From Triplophysa rosa (lineage: Eukaryota > Chordata > Actinopteri > Cypriniformes > Nemacheilidae), in the NCBI RefSeq assembly GCF_024868665.1, contig NC_079890.1:29901071-29965070 (forward strand): a DNA stretch of 64,000 nucleotides. The letters run 5' to 3'. A program made the translations under genes and the position numbers. The notes under the pieces are model-generated. The model did not search any database and had not been told where the DNA came from. It worked only from the letters and a program-made list of their open reading frames with translations. Shown one piece after another: positions 12,473 through 24,983 of the stretch; position 1 is the first letter of the stretch, and each line of letters starts with the position of its first letter.

Positions 12473-13546
12473 CACAGAGGTGAAGCGATGGTGTACTCAG
12501 AACTGGCCTGTGAGATGGACAATTGCAAATTAGAACCGTCCTTCAAGTCATGTTTGTGTACCATTACCTGATTTTCATCATTCCTTTAGTGAAAGGAATT
12601 TTAAATATTAATGTATATTTAAAAATATCACTGAATGACATATTATTATATATGATTTTAATTGTAAATACATTGACATAAGGCTGGCCTTTAAATCACC
12701 ACATTTTTTTTTTTCATGTTTCAAGCTGCTTGTTTACCTTTTTCCTCACTGCATAAATAGGAAAACATAATATTTTAGCTTTCACTCATGTCTTAAATAT
12801 GAATACCCCATAGACTGTTTATTTACTGCCAACGTGTCTAACCAAACTAATTACATGGCAGTAAATCCTGCAGAAATAGGGGAAGGAGCGATGTGTGTGT
12901 GTAAGAGACAGACAGAGAGAAAAATGGGTAAATGTATATCAGAGAGGCTCATCAGCTCAAGACCACACCAAGATTTATTTGAACTCCATCTCATCCTGAC
13001 TTGAAGTCCCAATGACACTTCTAGATAATAAGCGTTAAGATATTTCTTTAAGATGTGTGATTTTCTTCTCGCTCTCTCTCTCTCTCTCTCTCTCTTTGAG
13101 CTGTAAGGATTAGATTGTGCACTAATAACAGACCTTGTCGCTCTTTTTAAATGGGGCATCTGAAGGGCTCTTAAACCTTGGGAGCTTTGATGAAATAATG
13201 TAATCTATAATAATGTAATCTATAACAATGATAGATCGCAGCTGTGGCTGTGAGCTCTGTTTTGACAACCAAAGACATTTTCACAACAAAACACTTGATT
13301 TCAATAAATGTTATGCTTTACTGTAATTGAAGTAAATGTTAAAAAGTGCTCCATGTCATTGTATCTTTTACAAATGACCATCAATCAGATGTTTGAAACA
13401 TGTCAATAGCATTTTATTTGTAATAAACAGCAAATATATTTAGCACAAGTAGTGCATTTGCATTTGCGTTTATCTTTTTAGGTCTTGGTAACATTTTTCG
13501 AGCCAGAAATTGATGATTTGACAATAAAGTTTGGCTGATGGCACCA
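12473..13546. other. Non-coding DNA with a short (TC)n run
   Basis: A (TC)n microsatellite lies at about 13070-13096. Nothing else recognised. Confidence 0.4.
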
Positions 13547-13553
13547 CATAAAC

Positions 13554-14873
13554 CAACACATTCTCACTCCCGACTCGTCACATATTTACGCTCGGTCAGG
13601 GCACGCAAATTTTACCGTCATTATGAAAATGTATATTAGATATAATTTGCAATGATGATGTTTCGGGGTTTTAATTTAAGTTTAATGGCCAGGATAATTG
13701 CGTTTACATGACGCTGTTCAGACAGTTTCACAGATTGAGCAAGTAATGTAACAGTTTATTTATCGTAATATAAAACACATAAAACAAGCAGTCAAAAAGT
13801 CATTCAAAAATACAAATAGGCCTATTCTAAGGGTACCAACGTGAAACGATCGATTTGTATGAGGAACAGATGCGAAAGTGATCATCGTCTGCCGTAAATC
13901 TCAAATCCAGCGAAGAACGACGTTCAAATACTAGGCTTGTTTGAGATGCACCTTGCCTCGCCTGAAAAGAAGACGAGAGTAGGCGGCTGCAGTAAGGGGA
14001 GGAGTGAAAACAGCGCAGGCAAGACGGACACTTCCCAAATCGCGCTGTCGAGTCGACTGGAAACATCAGCAAATGGAATAGATCGCGTTCACGTTTTTTA
14101 TCACATTTTTCTTGGGCCAACTGAGTTTAAAAGTGAGAAATGTTCTAAATCGTATATTAGACAAACTCTCAACCATGTCTTAAACTTAGAACCTCCTATT
14201 TCAAGTTTCCAGTGTATCCCCCCAAAAATATACATTTCAAAATTTTATGTGATATTTATCCTTCTGGGGAGTTCCTATATTGTGTAAATTCTGTAACTCA
14301 TTTCCAGAAAACACAGACCCTATTTTTCAGAGCATATTTTTCTTTTATTCCTGGACAAAGTGCAATAATTGTGGTTAAATTAGTAAAATGTTGTGAATTA
14401 TAAAAAAATATATGCAATATATAATATGGAAACTGTGAAAAAGGAGGTAAAACTTTTAAAAAATATGAATAACTTACTTTTGTTAGCTAAGAATTTAATT
14501 CCCAAATGTTTATTTTATAATAAACCGTCAAATCATATATAAATATTGCTATGTGTTTCACTACTGTATGGACTCATACACAAAAATACAATACAGTAGT
14601 GAAACACATAGCAATGTTTGCATTTGATTTGATGGTTTATTATAATAAATATCAAAAATCTAAATAGTGTGCATTAGGCCTATAGCTGACACACACATGA
14701 ACACAGTACAGTAAGTTTTGTGTCTGTAAGTCGTTCCCTTTAAATGCTATTGAGCTTTTAAAAAATATTTAAATGTGTATGTAACTTTAGAGACGGTCCC
14801 TAAATTCACGAATATCGAACGTCAACGTCAAACCAACTTTATGCCAGTAGGAGTCGGCAGTGAGAACCGGTTG
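13554..14873. mobile_element. Non-autonomous DNA element, 1.3 kb, 7-bp direct flanks
   Basis: The left end CAACACATTCTCACTCCCGA and the inverse of the right end, CAACCGGTTCTCACTGCCGA, are inverted termini sharing CAAC and TTCTCACT-CCGACTC. The heptamer CATAAAC flanks both sides (13547-13553 and 14874-14880). The interior has a GC-richer part (13850-14090) and a near-perfect hairpin (14512-14650). The open frames 13937-14287 and 13827-14120 resemble no transposase I know. Superfamily undetermined; the 7-8 bp duplication would fit hAT, P or related groups. Confidence 0.6.
14512..14650. repeat. Long near-perfect inverted repeat (hairpin)
   Basis: The left arm 14512-14569 contains TTGCTATGTGTTTCACTACT. 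The right arm 14591-14650 contains AGTAGTGAAACACATAGCAA. The arms are about 58 bases with a loop of about 21 bases. It lies within the 13554-14873 element, near its right end. Confidence 0.85.
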
Positions 14874-14880
14874 CATAAAC

Positions 14881-17800
14881 ATTCACAATCTAAAAGCAAA
14901 TCCTCATTTTACTTTATTTGATTTTAATCCAAGTTTTAATAAATTGGATTAAAAACAAATATTAAGCATTGCATTTGGGTTATTTGGTTAATAAGTAAGA
15001 AAGAAAGAACTGACATAATATTGATCAAAAATATAGATTCAGCCCTAGAAAACCTAAGATGACAACTTTATAACGCTGCCAAAAGCAAAATGCCATTTGA
15101 TTGCAAAATGGTGTTGTCACAACATCTACCGTAACAGTAGGGGCTGAAGTCGAACCCTGAGCCCTAGGTTGGGCTTGAACCATATGCAGTGGGGTGTATT
15201 CACGCTGGAGTGATGCAATTTCAAGGACGATGAAAAACTATGAGAGAGATGACATATAGTTATGCCACACACTTAAAAAAAACTTGCTCTGAACTAGTTG
15301 TCAGTCTTAAACAAAGGGCTCTTTTTAGTGGCTGCTAGTTATAATTCATGAACTACTCAAGACTTTCTTGAAGGTCTTTGAAAGTCGGCTATCTAAGCTG
15401 CCAGCGACGTACCTGTAACATTGGTGAGAAACAAAGTATGCCAACTCCAGCAACAGCACCTAAATTATCGTAAGAGCCACTTAATTAATAGAGTTTAAAG
15501 GTTCATTAAGAGTTTTATTGATTTTGCTGTAAGTCAAGTAAACACAGCTCAAAGCTGTTTTAGAAGGATTTTAGCTTATTCAATTCGCTTTTGCGGGGTA
15601 ATAGGGTAGTGTGGCCAGTAGAACGAAATGATTGGTGAACAGCGAAGCATCTGAACCACACGAAATGTATGGCACTGAAATACAAGAGTAAAAAACTGGA
15701 AACTGGACCGTTTTTTACTACGAACACATCAAAAGCATGCAGTCTGAATGGTGTGATGTTAGCTGTGAGGTCATATTAATGGGTTCCAACAGCACTAGTC
15801 TCATACTGACTGTTGTTAAAGGTCAGTGTGGTCTACTTTGATGATATGAGCACTGGGCATGTGACCGTGTGAGTCATTTTGCCTCAAGAGCTGTTAATCT
15901 GCTATATTGGCCTTCTTTTACATTGTTCATTGCTCAAATGTAGCGTGTCACTAGGCTACTGTATAGAGACACAGGCTACATAGTTCTCCTGGGTCAACAA
16001 CAAAAAAAAGAACGTACAAAAAAGAGTTTATTCAAGATGCATTGTGTTATTGTTTTAAGATTGATATTGACATTAAATAATCAATAATCATGTTTCTAAA
16101 ACCTGTAATAAAATATGTTGCTTTGATAGTAGATGTAGCTTGGAATAAAGGCTAAATAGGAGGAAGAGGGAGCAGACATGTGTGGCCTTATCACAAACAT
16201 ACATACAGAATAAAATCTAAAAACACAAGCAGACACATATGGGTGCATCTACATATGTGCAAATACAAATGCTATTCCCAGATAGCATCTGTCATCACTT
16301 GAAATCAGCGCATTTCATGACTCATTTTACATTTCAGAATGAATAAAATAAAATCACAAAAACAAAATAAATCGCAGTTATAGCTTTCTTGTCCTTCATA
16401 GAAGTGAGATGTGCAAGAAGTGTGACACAAAACATGACATTCTGTCAGAAAACGCTCATACTAGATTCTTTCAGTGTGCAAATAATGTTGCAGAATAAGC
16501 TGATAAAAGTGCACATTCTATTGTGTGCGAAATGTTGTGGGAAGGGTAAGAAAAACGACATCTCTAATAAGTAACACAAACACACTTTAGAAATGAGAGA
16601 CACCATATTGTACTCTCTGCCTTTTTATAGTCTGAATACTAACTGTCTTCCTCGTCTGGGTTTGTCTGTACGTTAATGGTGGTGCTTGAAAATGACAGGA
16701 AATAAAAAAATTACAAAATGGCAAGAAAGAACAACAGGTGAATGGAGGTGAGGACAGTTTTGTTTAATTACTCCAGGACGGAGAGGAGAAAAGTGAGAAA
16801 CAGAACACAGGAGATAAGAACATGAAAACTGGAGCAACATGTAAGTCTATTTGATATGCAACTTGCTAAATTTTCAGTAACTCTTGCAGTCTGCTGACTT
16901 TATGATTAAGAATTAGATCAAAAGAAATGAAAACATTACAAATAGTGTATACTGTGCATGTACAGTATGTCTATCAGACTCAAACTGGAACAGGATTTAG
17001 ATGCATAATTTGTAGATGGACACTACAATTTATCATGTCGAGAACTGACTTTGATGCTGCTGTGTTGTTTTAATGAGGTGATAAAAGGATGCAGGATGGA
17101 TTGAGTCTGCTTTCATGATCCGCCCCATTTAAGGCGTAAAAAACCCATAGAGTAAGTAAAAATAATTTTAATAATTTAATTGTGAATTTAAAAATAAATA
17201 GAGAACTAGTGTATAAAAATCTAAAAATGTCATAAATTTGTTTGCATTGTTAGTCAGCATAAAGTAATGTGCTGTAAATAATGGGAAAAGTTATTATTTG
17301 GATCACTTTGCAATAAGTACAATTTTCAAAACGAGTGATTTTTGTTCCCATTGCCTCGTGTCTGGCTGAGAGACAGAACTTCTGTACAAACTCTAAATGA
17401 TCTGCCAGTTTTTCTGATGTGCAAGTCAAGGTGTTGCTTCCCAACATCTGGTGCTTTGGCTATGAATGATGGATATTCTGCCCTAGCAAGGGCTGAATTT
17501 GTTTTGCTAACAAGTATGTCTGTGCAAATGAATTAAATTAGCCTAGTGCTTGTTTGATACAGTCTGTTTGATTGACCAAGCACAGTCTGTCCCTAAAAGC
17601 TCTTAGTGTTTTTTGTTTCCTGCAGAATACCTATAATACATATTGCTGCCTGCAAGCAAGTGCACTTTTTTTCCATGGAAAGATGAAGGAAAGTGAAAAA
17701 AAGTTGCATGATGGATTCTTTTTCTGCCAGGCGAAACCGAGGGAATCAAACATCAAACCACGTCAACAAGGCACCTTTTCCAAGTCACTGATTACAGCTG

Positions 17801-19835
17801 CTCCTCCATCTGTGCCGGGTTTGAAGACTGCGACTCGAATATGCATGTGTGAGAGAGTGTGTATGTAAGCCCAATCAGAACAAACTGCTTCCCAACAGGT
17901 AGAGTTTAGCAGTCAATATGTCACATGTCTGTATCCTGCGGTCCACCAGGGGCTTCCCAGCAAAAAGCATAATCAGCGCCACAGTCACACCCCAAAGCGC
18001 TTTAACTTCGGGTGAAAATAGAGAAGTTGTTAAGTTCTTTGAGATTGCCTGGAATTTTATGGATCTGAAGTGACATCTGTGGCAGTTTCAAATCAGATAT
18101 GATTCCTTTTCAAAAATCCAACATTTTCCTGTGGCAGTAAAAAATAAGAATGCTTTTTTACAGTGTTACTGAAACAGAAGTTAAAGAATGTTTCTTGAAT
18201 ATCTCTGATTTTGTTAGTAACCTTCAGTGAAGTGTGATATTTTAGTTTAGCAGAGTTGCATGTTGGTAAACTGAATGGAAGTTCAATGATGTTGCCAATG
18301 ACTCATAAGTGACAGGAATGTCATAACTGCTTTCGAATGGTTTCCTTTAAATAAGCGTGACACTTAATTTCTGGCTTAACGAAGAACAGGCAACACATGG
18401 GATTGATAGGTACATTTGATCTTGATCCCTTTGTTTATTGTTTTATGACACAAGAAGACGCTAAAGTTTGTTTTGAAAAATGACACATTGTGCTTTCAAG
18501 AAATGGAGCGTGAATCTTCAGAGAGTCTTTCAAAGTCTGAAGAACCTTAGACAGACACATGCTTTTCACCTTCTTTCCACATAAAAAAATACACAGACGA
18601 AGTGGATTTTTAAAAGCCTCTGTGAACTCCAGGTTTTCCACAGAAGTCATGTCTGTGCCCTCCGGCAATATCTAAACAGCAGACAATAAGCAGTCAGCAT
18701 GCACACTTTAGCTATGAGAATCTTCAATCTTCTGTGCTTATGACACCTGCTATTTGCAAAGAAATGTAATGTGGAAATGTTTCCCTCCTCCCAAAGGCAC
18801 CCTTGACGTTGTTAAATCGCGAGGGAGTATTGAATTGAGCAAAATATATGCCCTTCACAAGCCTCTCATGGGACGCGACAGCCTTTTCCGCACGTATTCA
18901 TCACTAACAGGCGTTCACCCTTAATAAACAACTTCGACTACTAAGGTAGTTTTCGCAAAATGCAAGTAATAACATAGTTCTATTAAGAGAACACTTTCCG
19001 GCATAATCATCAAGTTATTGCGGCCCAGAAGATTTATTTATTCATTACCAACGCTGAAGATTAGGTTGGAGGCAGAATTACTTTTTAAGAACTGCAACTA
19101 AGCAGAAAAAATAGCTAAAAGCCCAGAAAAAGTCCAAGTTCAGTGGTACCATAACAACACTCCATAAACTGACATGGAATAACATTGGTCGCCTTGATCA
19201 GACTACACAGCTGAGAGTAAAATGAAAATATAACAGAATTCATATTTAAAATATTTGTATTATTTCACAGTATCATCAAGGTTGTGTTAACTGGATAATC
19301 AGTTTTAAATTTAAAAAATGTATTTTAGTAATAAAAACCTAAATATAGTACAAAAACGCACTTATGTGTATACCTACTGTACATACCAGATGGTCCTCAG
19401 CAGCATATACTGTATATCTTAAATAGTAAAGTAATTACAAAAATTGGCTCACTGAGCTTTGACTCTGAAAAAATATTTGTGATTGAAGCTAAGCTTTCTT
19501 TAAATCATGGCTGACATGGGTAGAGGTTCATTCATCACATGACAGCGAGGGCAAGTCTGAAGCTGTCGAAGTCCTTATGGGGATTTTTGACTGACAAATG
19601 CGAACAAGTGTCACTTCTGCCCCACTGGCCAATTCCATTTCTCATGTTTGAGTGTTTCAGATATAGACTACTTTCGCAAGATGTTAACACTGGTCCAGAA
19701 TCACATCTGGTTTAATTTTTTAATATAATTAATATTAATTTTTTAAATCTTATATTAAAATATTTAATCTTAATCTAATTTTATTTCATCATAAAGACGC
19801 GTTATGTTTTTATGTTTATTATTATAATTTATATT
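14881..19835. other. Non-coding DNA, no gene recognised
   Basis: About 5 kb of mostly unique-looking AT-rich sequence. The frames of 60-98 codons in this stretch have no recognisable domains and no supporting splice or start context. No clear transposon termini were identified. Confidence 0.4.
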
Positions 19836-19839
19836 TTAT

Positions 19840-20006
19840 TATAATGTTTCTATCTACATACACTGCAGGTCCCCTTACATGGCCTAGACAGCATGTTTCG
19901 TAAATAGGTTATCTCCTTCGACAAAGAAGCGAACATGTGACGACATCTTAGTTCTGTGTCTGCCTCCAGTGCTTCGAAAGGAAATTTCATACACTGGACC
20001 TTTAGG
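19840..20006 (-). mobile_element. Partial copy of the AAAGGTCCAGTGTATG MITE
   Basis: ATACACTGGACCTTTAGG at 19991-20008 is the inverse of one end of the TTAA MITE at 45467-45845, and internal segments (AGTTCTGTGTC, GAAGCGAAC, ATTTCGTAAATA in inverse) match the same element. The opposite end is diverged. Confidence 0.6.
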
Positions 20007-20009
20007 CTG

Positions 20010-21337
20010 ATCATGCCTGATGTGTTTTGTTTACAAACTTTTATGTTTACAATGTATTAGTGTATATTGCTTATGAACGGTGTCAAACTTCATGCTGTAC
20101 ATTAAGTAAAAAGCATTTAAGTTTTAATATTCATGCATTGTTTCATGAAATAGACTCATTAGTATGAGGAGTTCAAATCACATGAAACTGCACATCAGAT
20201 CACAAATCCAGACAGACTAACCCTGCTGAACTGAACATGCCAAACGTTCACTACAACATCGATTTGCACTTTGAGTCTCCAAACGTAATAAATGTGAGAA
20301 ATTTGAGTATATTCTCAATTGTTTACATCACATTTTGTGTAACAGAATCACCTGTCATCACTGTTTTCCACCAAAGTATGCACACAGTGCAGTGTTACTG
20401 TGGTAAAACTATGTGAAATCTGAATGAGCCGAACACAATATCATTTCTAAAATCTTTCACTCAGAGAGAAACAGTTTTACCACTAAGGGAGTAAAATTAA
20501 TCTCATTCGGATTTATTGGTCCATAGCATGTTCTATAACTAGACATGCCACAAGCTACAAAAAGTTCTTAAAATCTAGTCCCAACTTACTTTGGACAGAC
20601 AAAATGTCAATGAGTCAGTGTCATTGACATGGTTTAGAATGAGTTCATTGTGTTTAAAATGTGAGTTCAAACTGTTTTATTTAGTGAATGTTGGAAAAGC
20701 ATTTGATTAGTTTTGAAATGCTACATTTAGAAAATACTACATTTTTAAATGTGAAGTCAACATTTGTTTTTTTCACTGCTGCTATTGTGTTGTGCCCCCA
20801 GGGCCACCCTGAGAAAAAAAATGTTTCCTCTTCAGATTCCCTGAAGAAAAATCACTAAACATGAAATATTGTCTGTCATGTCTTTAAATAATGCATTTGT
20901 AAGTGTTATAAATGATGCAGACTTTTCCACATGCTAACAAAGTACTAATCTTTTTTCTTTTTGTCAGAATGTTAAATGTCACCTGGGCAAATTGTGAATG
21001 AATTGTAGGCAATGTTTAATTTCTTTGCGCACGCTATCTGCTTTGTTTCGCTTTTATGTCAGGCAGACATAAAAAAAGGCTGGCAAACGTCTGGTAAGCG
21101 CAACACCTACAGTAACACCTGTTAAGTTGCACTACAGGAGATTAGTGAAAAAGAAGCAGGGTTTTTTTGCCTGGAAAGTCGCTCTGTTCACTGCTGTGAA
21201 TTCGCTTCTTATATTTAAAGTTGTTTCTTTCATCAGTGCATAAAGTGTATTGCCATTGACGATGATTGAACACATCTTAAATTCAAGTTGCTTTTTCATA
21301 GCGAGTTTGTAAATAAAAAGCAAATCACCTCACTGGA
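20010..21337. other. Non-coding DNA, nothing recognised
   Basis: AT-rich; only short chance frames. Confidence 0.4.
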
Positions 21338-21752
21338 AAACATGATTTCCCTTTCTGTCGGTTTCTCGACATTGTGTCGAGACAGAACAGGGTTTGAACT
21401 TGAGAACCTATCATCTCTGATCATACTTTTAAAAGGTCAATGAACTTAGCGAATGGCATGCCAGTCTCCGCCCCGATGGCGTGCCCATTCATTCACCTTT
21501 TGTTCTTTGGAACAAGCGAGGCATCACATGCTGAGCGTTATTATCTCTGAAATCTACTGAATTCTACAACGCAGAACAGCGGACTCATCCTCTTGTGTGA
21601 CTTCCCCTGGGCTTTCGGTAGTGGACCTAGGTGTCTAAAGGAGCAATTTCTCTAAAAGAGCTGAAATTTCCGACAGCGTGCTCGTGTCCACGTTCCGCGA
21701 TCCAGTTCGCCAGGAGCCCGCTCAGCTTTCGGGGCATTCTGTTTACCTCGGT

Positions 21753-22370
21753 TCAAGGCGAGTCCCGTGCTTCGGGCTGAGGTTGCCACCCTTCTGGCGA
21801 AAGGTGTGATCGAGCCCCTCCCTCCGGCCCCTACTTCATCATCCCTAAGAAAGGTGGGAGGCTGCGCCCCACCCTGGACCTGCACACTCTGAACAAGGCC
21901 CTTCACAGGCTCCCATTCAGAATGTTGACGCAGAAGTCCGACATCAGGATTGGTTCGTGGCTATTGACCTTAAGGACACATACTTTCATGTTTCGATTTT
22001 CCCTCGTCACAGACCGTTCCTTCAGTTTGCCTTCGAGGGTCAAGCATATCAGAACAAGATCCTGCCCTTCGGTCTTGCCCTGTCTCCACGTGTCTTTACC
22101 AAGGTCACGGAGGCTGCTCTCACTCCCCTCAGGGAGCAGGGCAAGTGTATTCTCAACTATCTCGACGACTGGCTCATCTTGGCGCACTCGCGAGATCTGT
22201 TGTGTACATACAGGAACCTCGTACTCCTGCACCTCAACAAATGGGCCTGCGGGTCAACTTGGACAAGAGCAAGCTCTCCCCGGTGCATTGCATCTCTTAT
22301 CTCGGTATGGAACTAGACTCTGTCACCATGATGGCGAGCCCAGTCAATGCAGCGTTGCCTGACACTCTTC
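21753..22370 (+). pseudogene. DIRS reverse transcriptase remnant
   Basis: The reading starts with a conserved block ending FIIPKKGGRLRPTLDLHTLN (about 21830-21895). It continues in another frame from 21957 as AIDLKDTYFHV, FAFEGQAYQNKILPFGLA and LNYLDDWLILA. The catalytic YLDD box is intact. A frameshift near 22205-22240 moves the continuation (MGLRVNLDKSKLSPVHCISY) into the frame that starts at 22145. At least two frameshifts therefore break the gene. Confidence 0.8.
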
Positions 22371-23047
22371 AGGCGGCAAAGTGGAGAGACGTGTCCTTTC
22401 TCCGTGCTGGAGTCCCGATCGGGCAGGTCTCGAGGCGCGTCATGGTGACAACAGATGCCTCCCTTTTCGGCTGGGGTGCTGTGTGCAATGGGCATGCAGT
22501 GTCGGGTTGTTGGACGGGCTCCATACCCTCTTGGGACCTCAATGTGGTTCTCGTGGGCCTGGGAAGGGCCCCATTTGAGCCCCTAGGGAAAGCCGCTCTA
22601 CCTCATCTCACGACGAAGACGGTTCTCCTAGTGGCGCTCGCCTCCATCAGGAGGGTAGGGGATCTGCATGCACTCTCTGTGTCCAACGACTACATAGAGT
22701 TCGGACCGGGTGACTCCCACGTGGTACTGAGACCCCGGCCTGGCTACGTGCCCAAAGTTCCCTTCAGGGACCAGGTGGTGAACTTGCAGGCGCTCCCCCC
22801 TGGGGATGAAGATCCAACCCCTGCCGTGTTGTGTCCAGTACGCACCCTGTGCCTCTACTTGGAACGCATGCAGAGCTTCAGAAGTTCGGAGCAGCTTTTT
22901 GTCTTGGCGCAGAGATTGGCACACTGGATAGTGGACGCGATCACTCTGGCGTACCGGTCCCAAGATCTCCCACTGGCAGTGAGAGCTCACTCCACCCGAG
23001 ATGTAGCCTCGTCGTGGGCACTGGCTCAGGGCATTCCCAAAAGGTGA
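22371..23047 (+). pseudogene. DIRS RNase H / tyrosine recombinase remnant
   Basis: The frame from 22145 stays open to 23047. After the RNase H block it runs straight into a tyrosine recombinase (LLVALASIRRVGDLHALSVS, VLRPRPGYVPK, LQALPPGDEDP, CPVRTL). The catalytic arginine region (RRVGDL) and the H-x-x-R box (AHSTRD) are visible. The protein stops at GIPKR right where the inverted repeat begins, so the C-terminal catalytic tyrosine is missing. Segments between RNase H and recombinase and inside the recombinase (after FVLAQ) are deleted. It cannot encode an active recombinase. Confidence 0.8.
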
Positions 23048-23232
23048 ATGAATGGGCATGGCATCTTCCTTTTATACCTGTATGCACGGGGCGGAGACTG
23101 GCATGCCATGCCATTTGCCATGTTCATTGGCCTTTTAAAAGTACAATCAGAGAAGATAGGTGCTCAAGTTCAAACCCCATTCTGTCTCGACACAACGTCA
23201 AGGAACGGAGGTTTCATCCGTAACGAGACGTT

Positions 23233-23842
23233 TTCCCCTGTCAAAATTCAACTAATACAAAATCCACCACATCATATTTTCAATTGGTTCCACTAATTAG
23301 CATTGCTGACGCCCCCAAACTAGCCACATGCCATCGTCCCAAACTAATTCATATTCTGCAATTGGATTAATGTGTATTCAGATAAGCTTCAAATGGTGTC
23401 ATGAGTTTCTGATTTTCACTCTGCCTTGCAGTTGAAAAAGAGCAAAATTACACATTGCTTATTCCTTGCCCTTGGGTTTGCAGAACAGACAAACATAAAA
23501 GATTCTTAATGTCAAATTTCACACAACAGTAAGCTGCTTTCTGAGCATCTTTGTGAATCATGTGTGACTGTCACAGCTCCAGCTCTTTCCCTCTGTTTCT
23601 TTACCTTCTTTTGCACCTTTTTGAGTAACTTTCCAGGCTTCTTACTATCTCCAATAGTTCTTTATGATAATTACATTTGACTTTGTAGGACCTTTCAGTA
23701 TATGGGTATTCTTAAAGAGCAATGGACATAAACTTATCTGAAGGAAGGTTTTAAAGTTTTGTTTGTTTTGTGGTATGAAAAAAGGATTAATTTTACATTA
23801 AGCAAAGAGATACACTCACGCTTCACATGCACCCCGATGACA
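23233..23842. other. Non-coding DNA, nothing recognised
   Basis: Flank between the DIRS copy and the CACTA element. No gene or repeat terminus seen. Confidence 0.4.
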
Positions 23843-24983
23843 TACACTCAAAAAAATATTTAACCCCAAAAGTTAAAACTTATGTATTTCAATTACATGT
23901 CAATTTTCCATCCAATTTATTCACATAAATCCAACGTAAAATGTAAAAATTTTGTTTAAGCTTTACAATCACGTTCAGTTTACGTGAACAAAATAAATAA
24001 ATTTTATGTGAACAAATAAAGTGTGATTTAAGTTAGTGTGATGAATAATCTTTACTCTTTTTAAATAACTTCTTGTTACTTGCTTTATATAACTATTATA
24101 CATCTTTAATTCTATTAAATAAATGGTCAAAAACATAATTTAATTAACAAGCATTTATTGTTGCAATTGCTCCTTGAGTCAAAGTAACAGCCATCTTAAT
24201 ACCTGGCAACCCAGTCTCTCTCACAACAACCATGTTCAGATGCTAAAATGAACGAAGCTGAGAACATAACAGACCAGACAAGCATAAAGTCCACAGTACT
24301 GTGTTTTTCCAACCCGATCTCACAGAATTTCCAAAAAAAAAAATCTTTTACCATTTTCAAGGTAATTAAGTTATCCCTGCTCAGTACAGTGTATTTCAAT
24401 AAACAATCAAGTCACTTAAAGAAAATAAAATGTACAAATATATATAAAAAATAAAGAGGAACACATTTCTAACTTGACAGTTTACAGTAACACATTTTTA
24501 ACATTTAAACTTGCTGCTTTATCTGCCTAAACAAGCTCTTAGTTAGGTATGCAACATACCTAAAGATTTCCAGAGACAACCATTCAAGATTGTCTTATTT
24601 TAGGTGCAGTAGCAAAGTTTCCTTACTCTGTTTTGACACAACGAAGCAGAATATTACCAGAACATAAGAACATAGGAACTACAAAATCCTGACAGAGATT
24701 TTTTTTTCTTCAGAGAAATAACATTAACAGTGTCAGTGCTGCTGCAAAACAAGTCATCAGATATGTTTCTGGACTGGGTCAACAGCAGAAGAGTTCACAC
24801 ATTTTGTGTCAAGAGTATCAGAGACACAGGAAGGAGAAAGGCATCTCAGGTGCATTCTCTTGCATTAGTGTCATCAGTTCGTAGAACATGCCTTTCAGAA
24901 TATTCATGTCCCATCCCTGTAAGTTTACGTTTTCAATGTATTTCCAGTCGTTGGAAACATCAAGGCAAGCAGTAATTCCCAAT

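Larger units (their letters stand above)
21340..23232 (+). mobile_element. DIRS-type YR retrotransposon, internally deleted
   Basis: Inverted terminal repeats are present: 21363-21502 (TTGTGTCGAGACAGAAC, GGTTTGAACTTGAG, GTCTCCGCCCC) is mirrored at about 23039-23205. Between them lie remnants of three DIRS enzyme domains: a reverse transcriptase, an RNase H (VTTDASLFGWGAVC) and a tyrosine recombinase. Inverted repeats together with RT, RNase H and recombinase are diagnostic of DIRS1-like elements. The element is under 2 kb, whereas full DIRS elements are usually 5-6 kb, so gag and several coding blocks have been lost. Confidence 0.85.

Noticed and set aside
13827..14287. 97- and 116-codon frames as possible transposase
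   Set aside because: No DDE, zinc-finger or other recognisable motif, and they overlap on opposite strands.
15140..15185. GTCGAACCC and GGGCTTGAACC as a tRNA gene
   Set aside because: No A box, acceptor stem or cloverleaf could be made from the surrounding sequence.
22628..23059. 143-codon minus-strand frame
   Set aside because: It is the shadow of the DIRS recombinase on the other strand.
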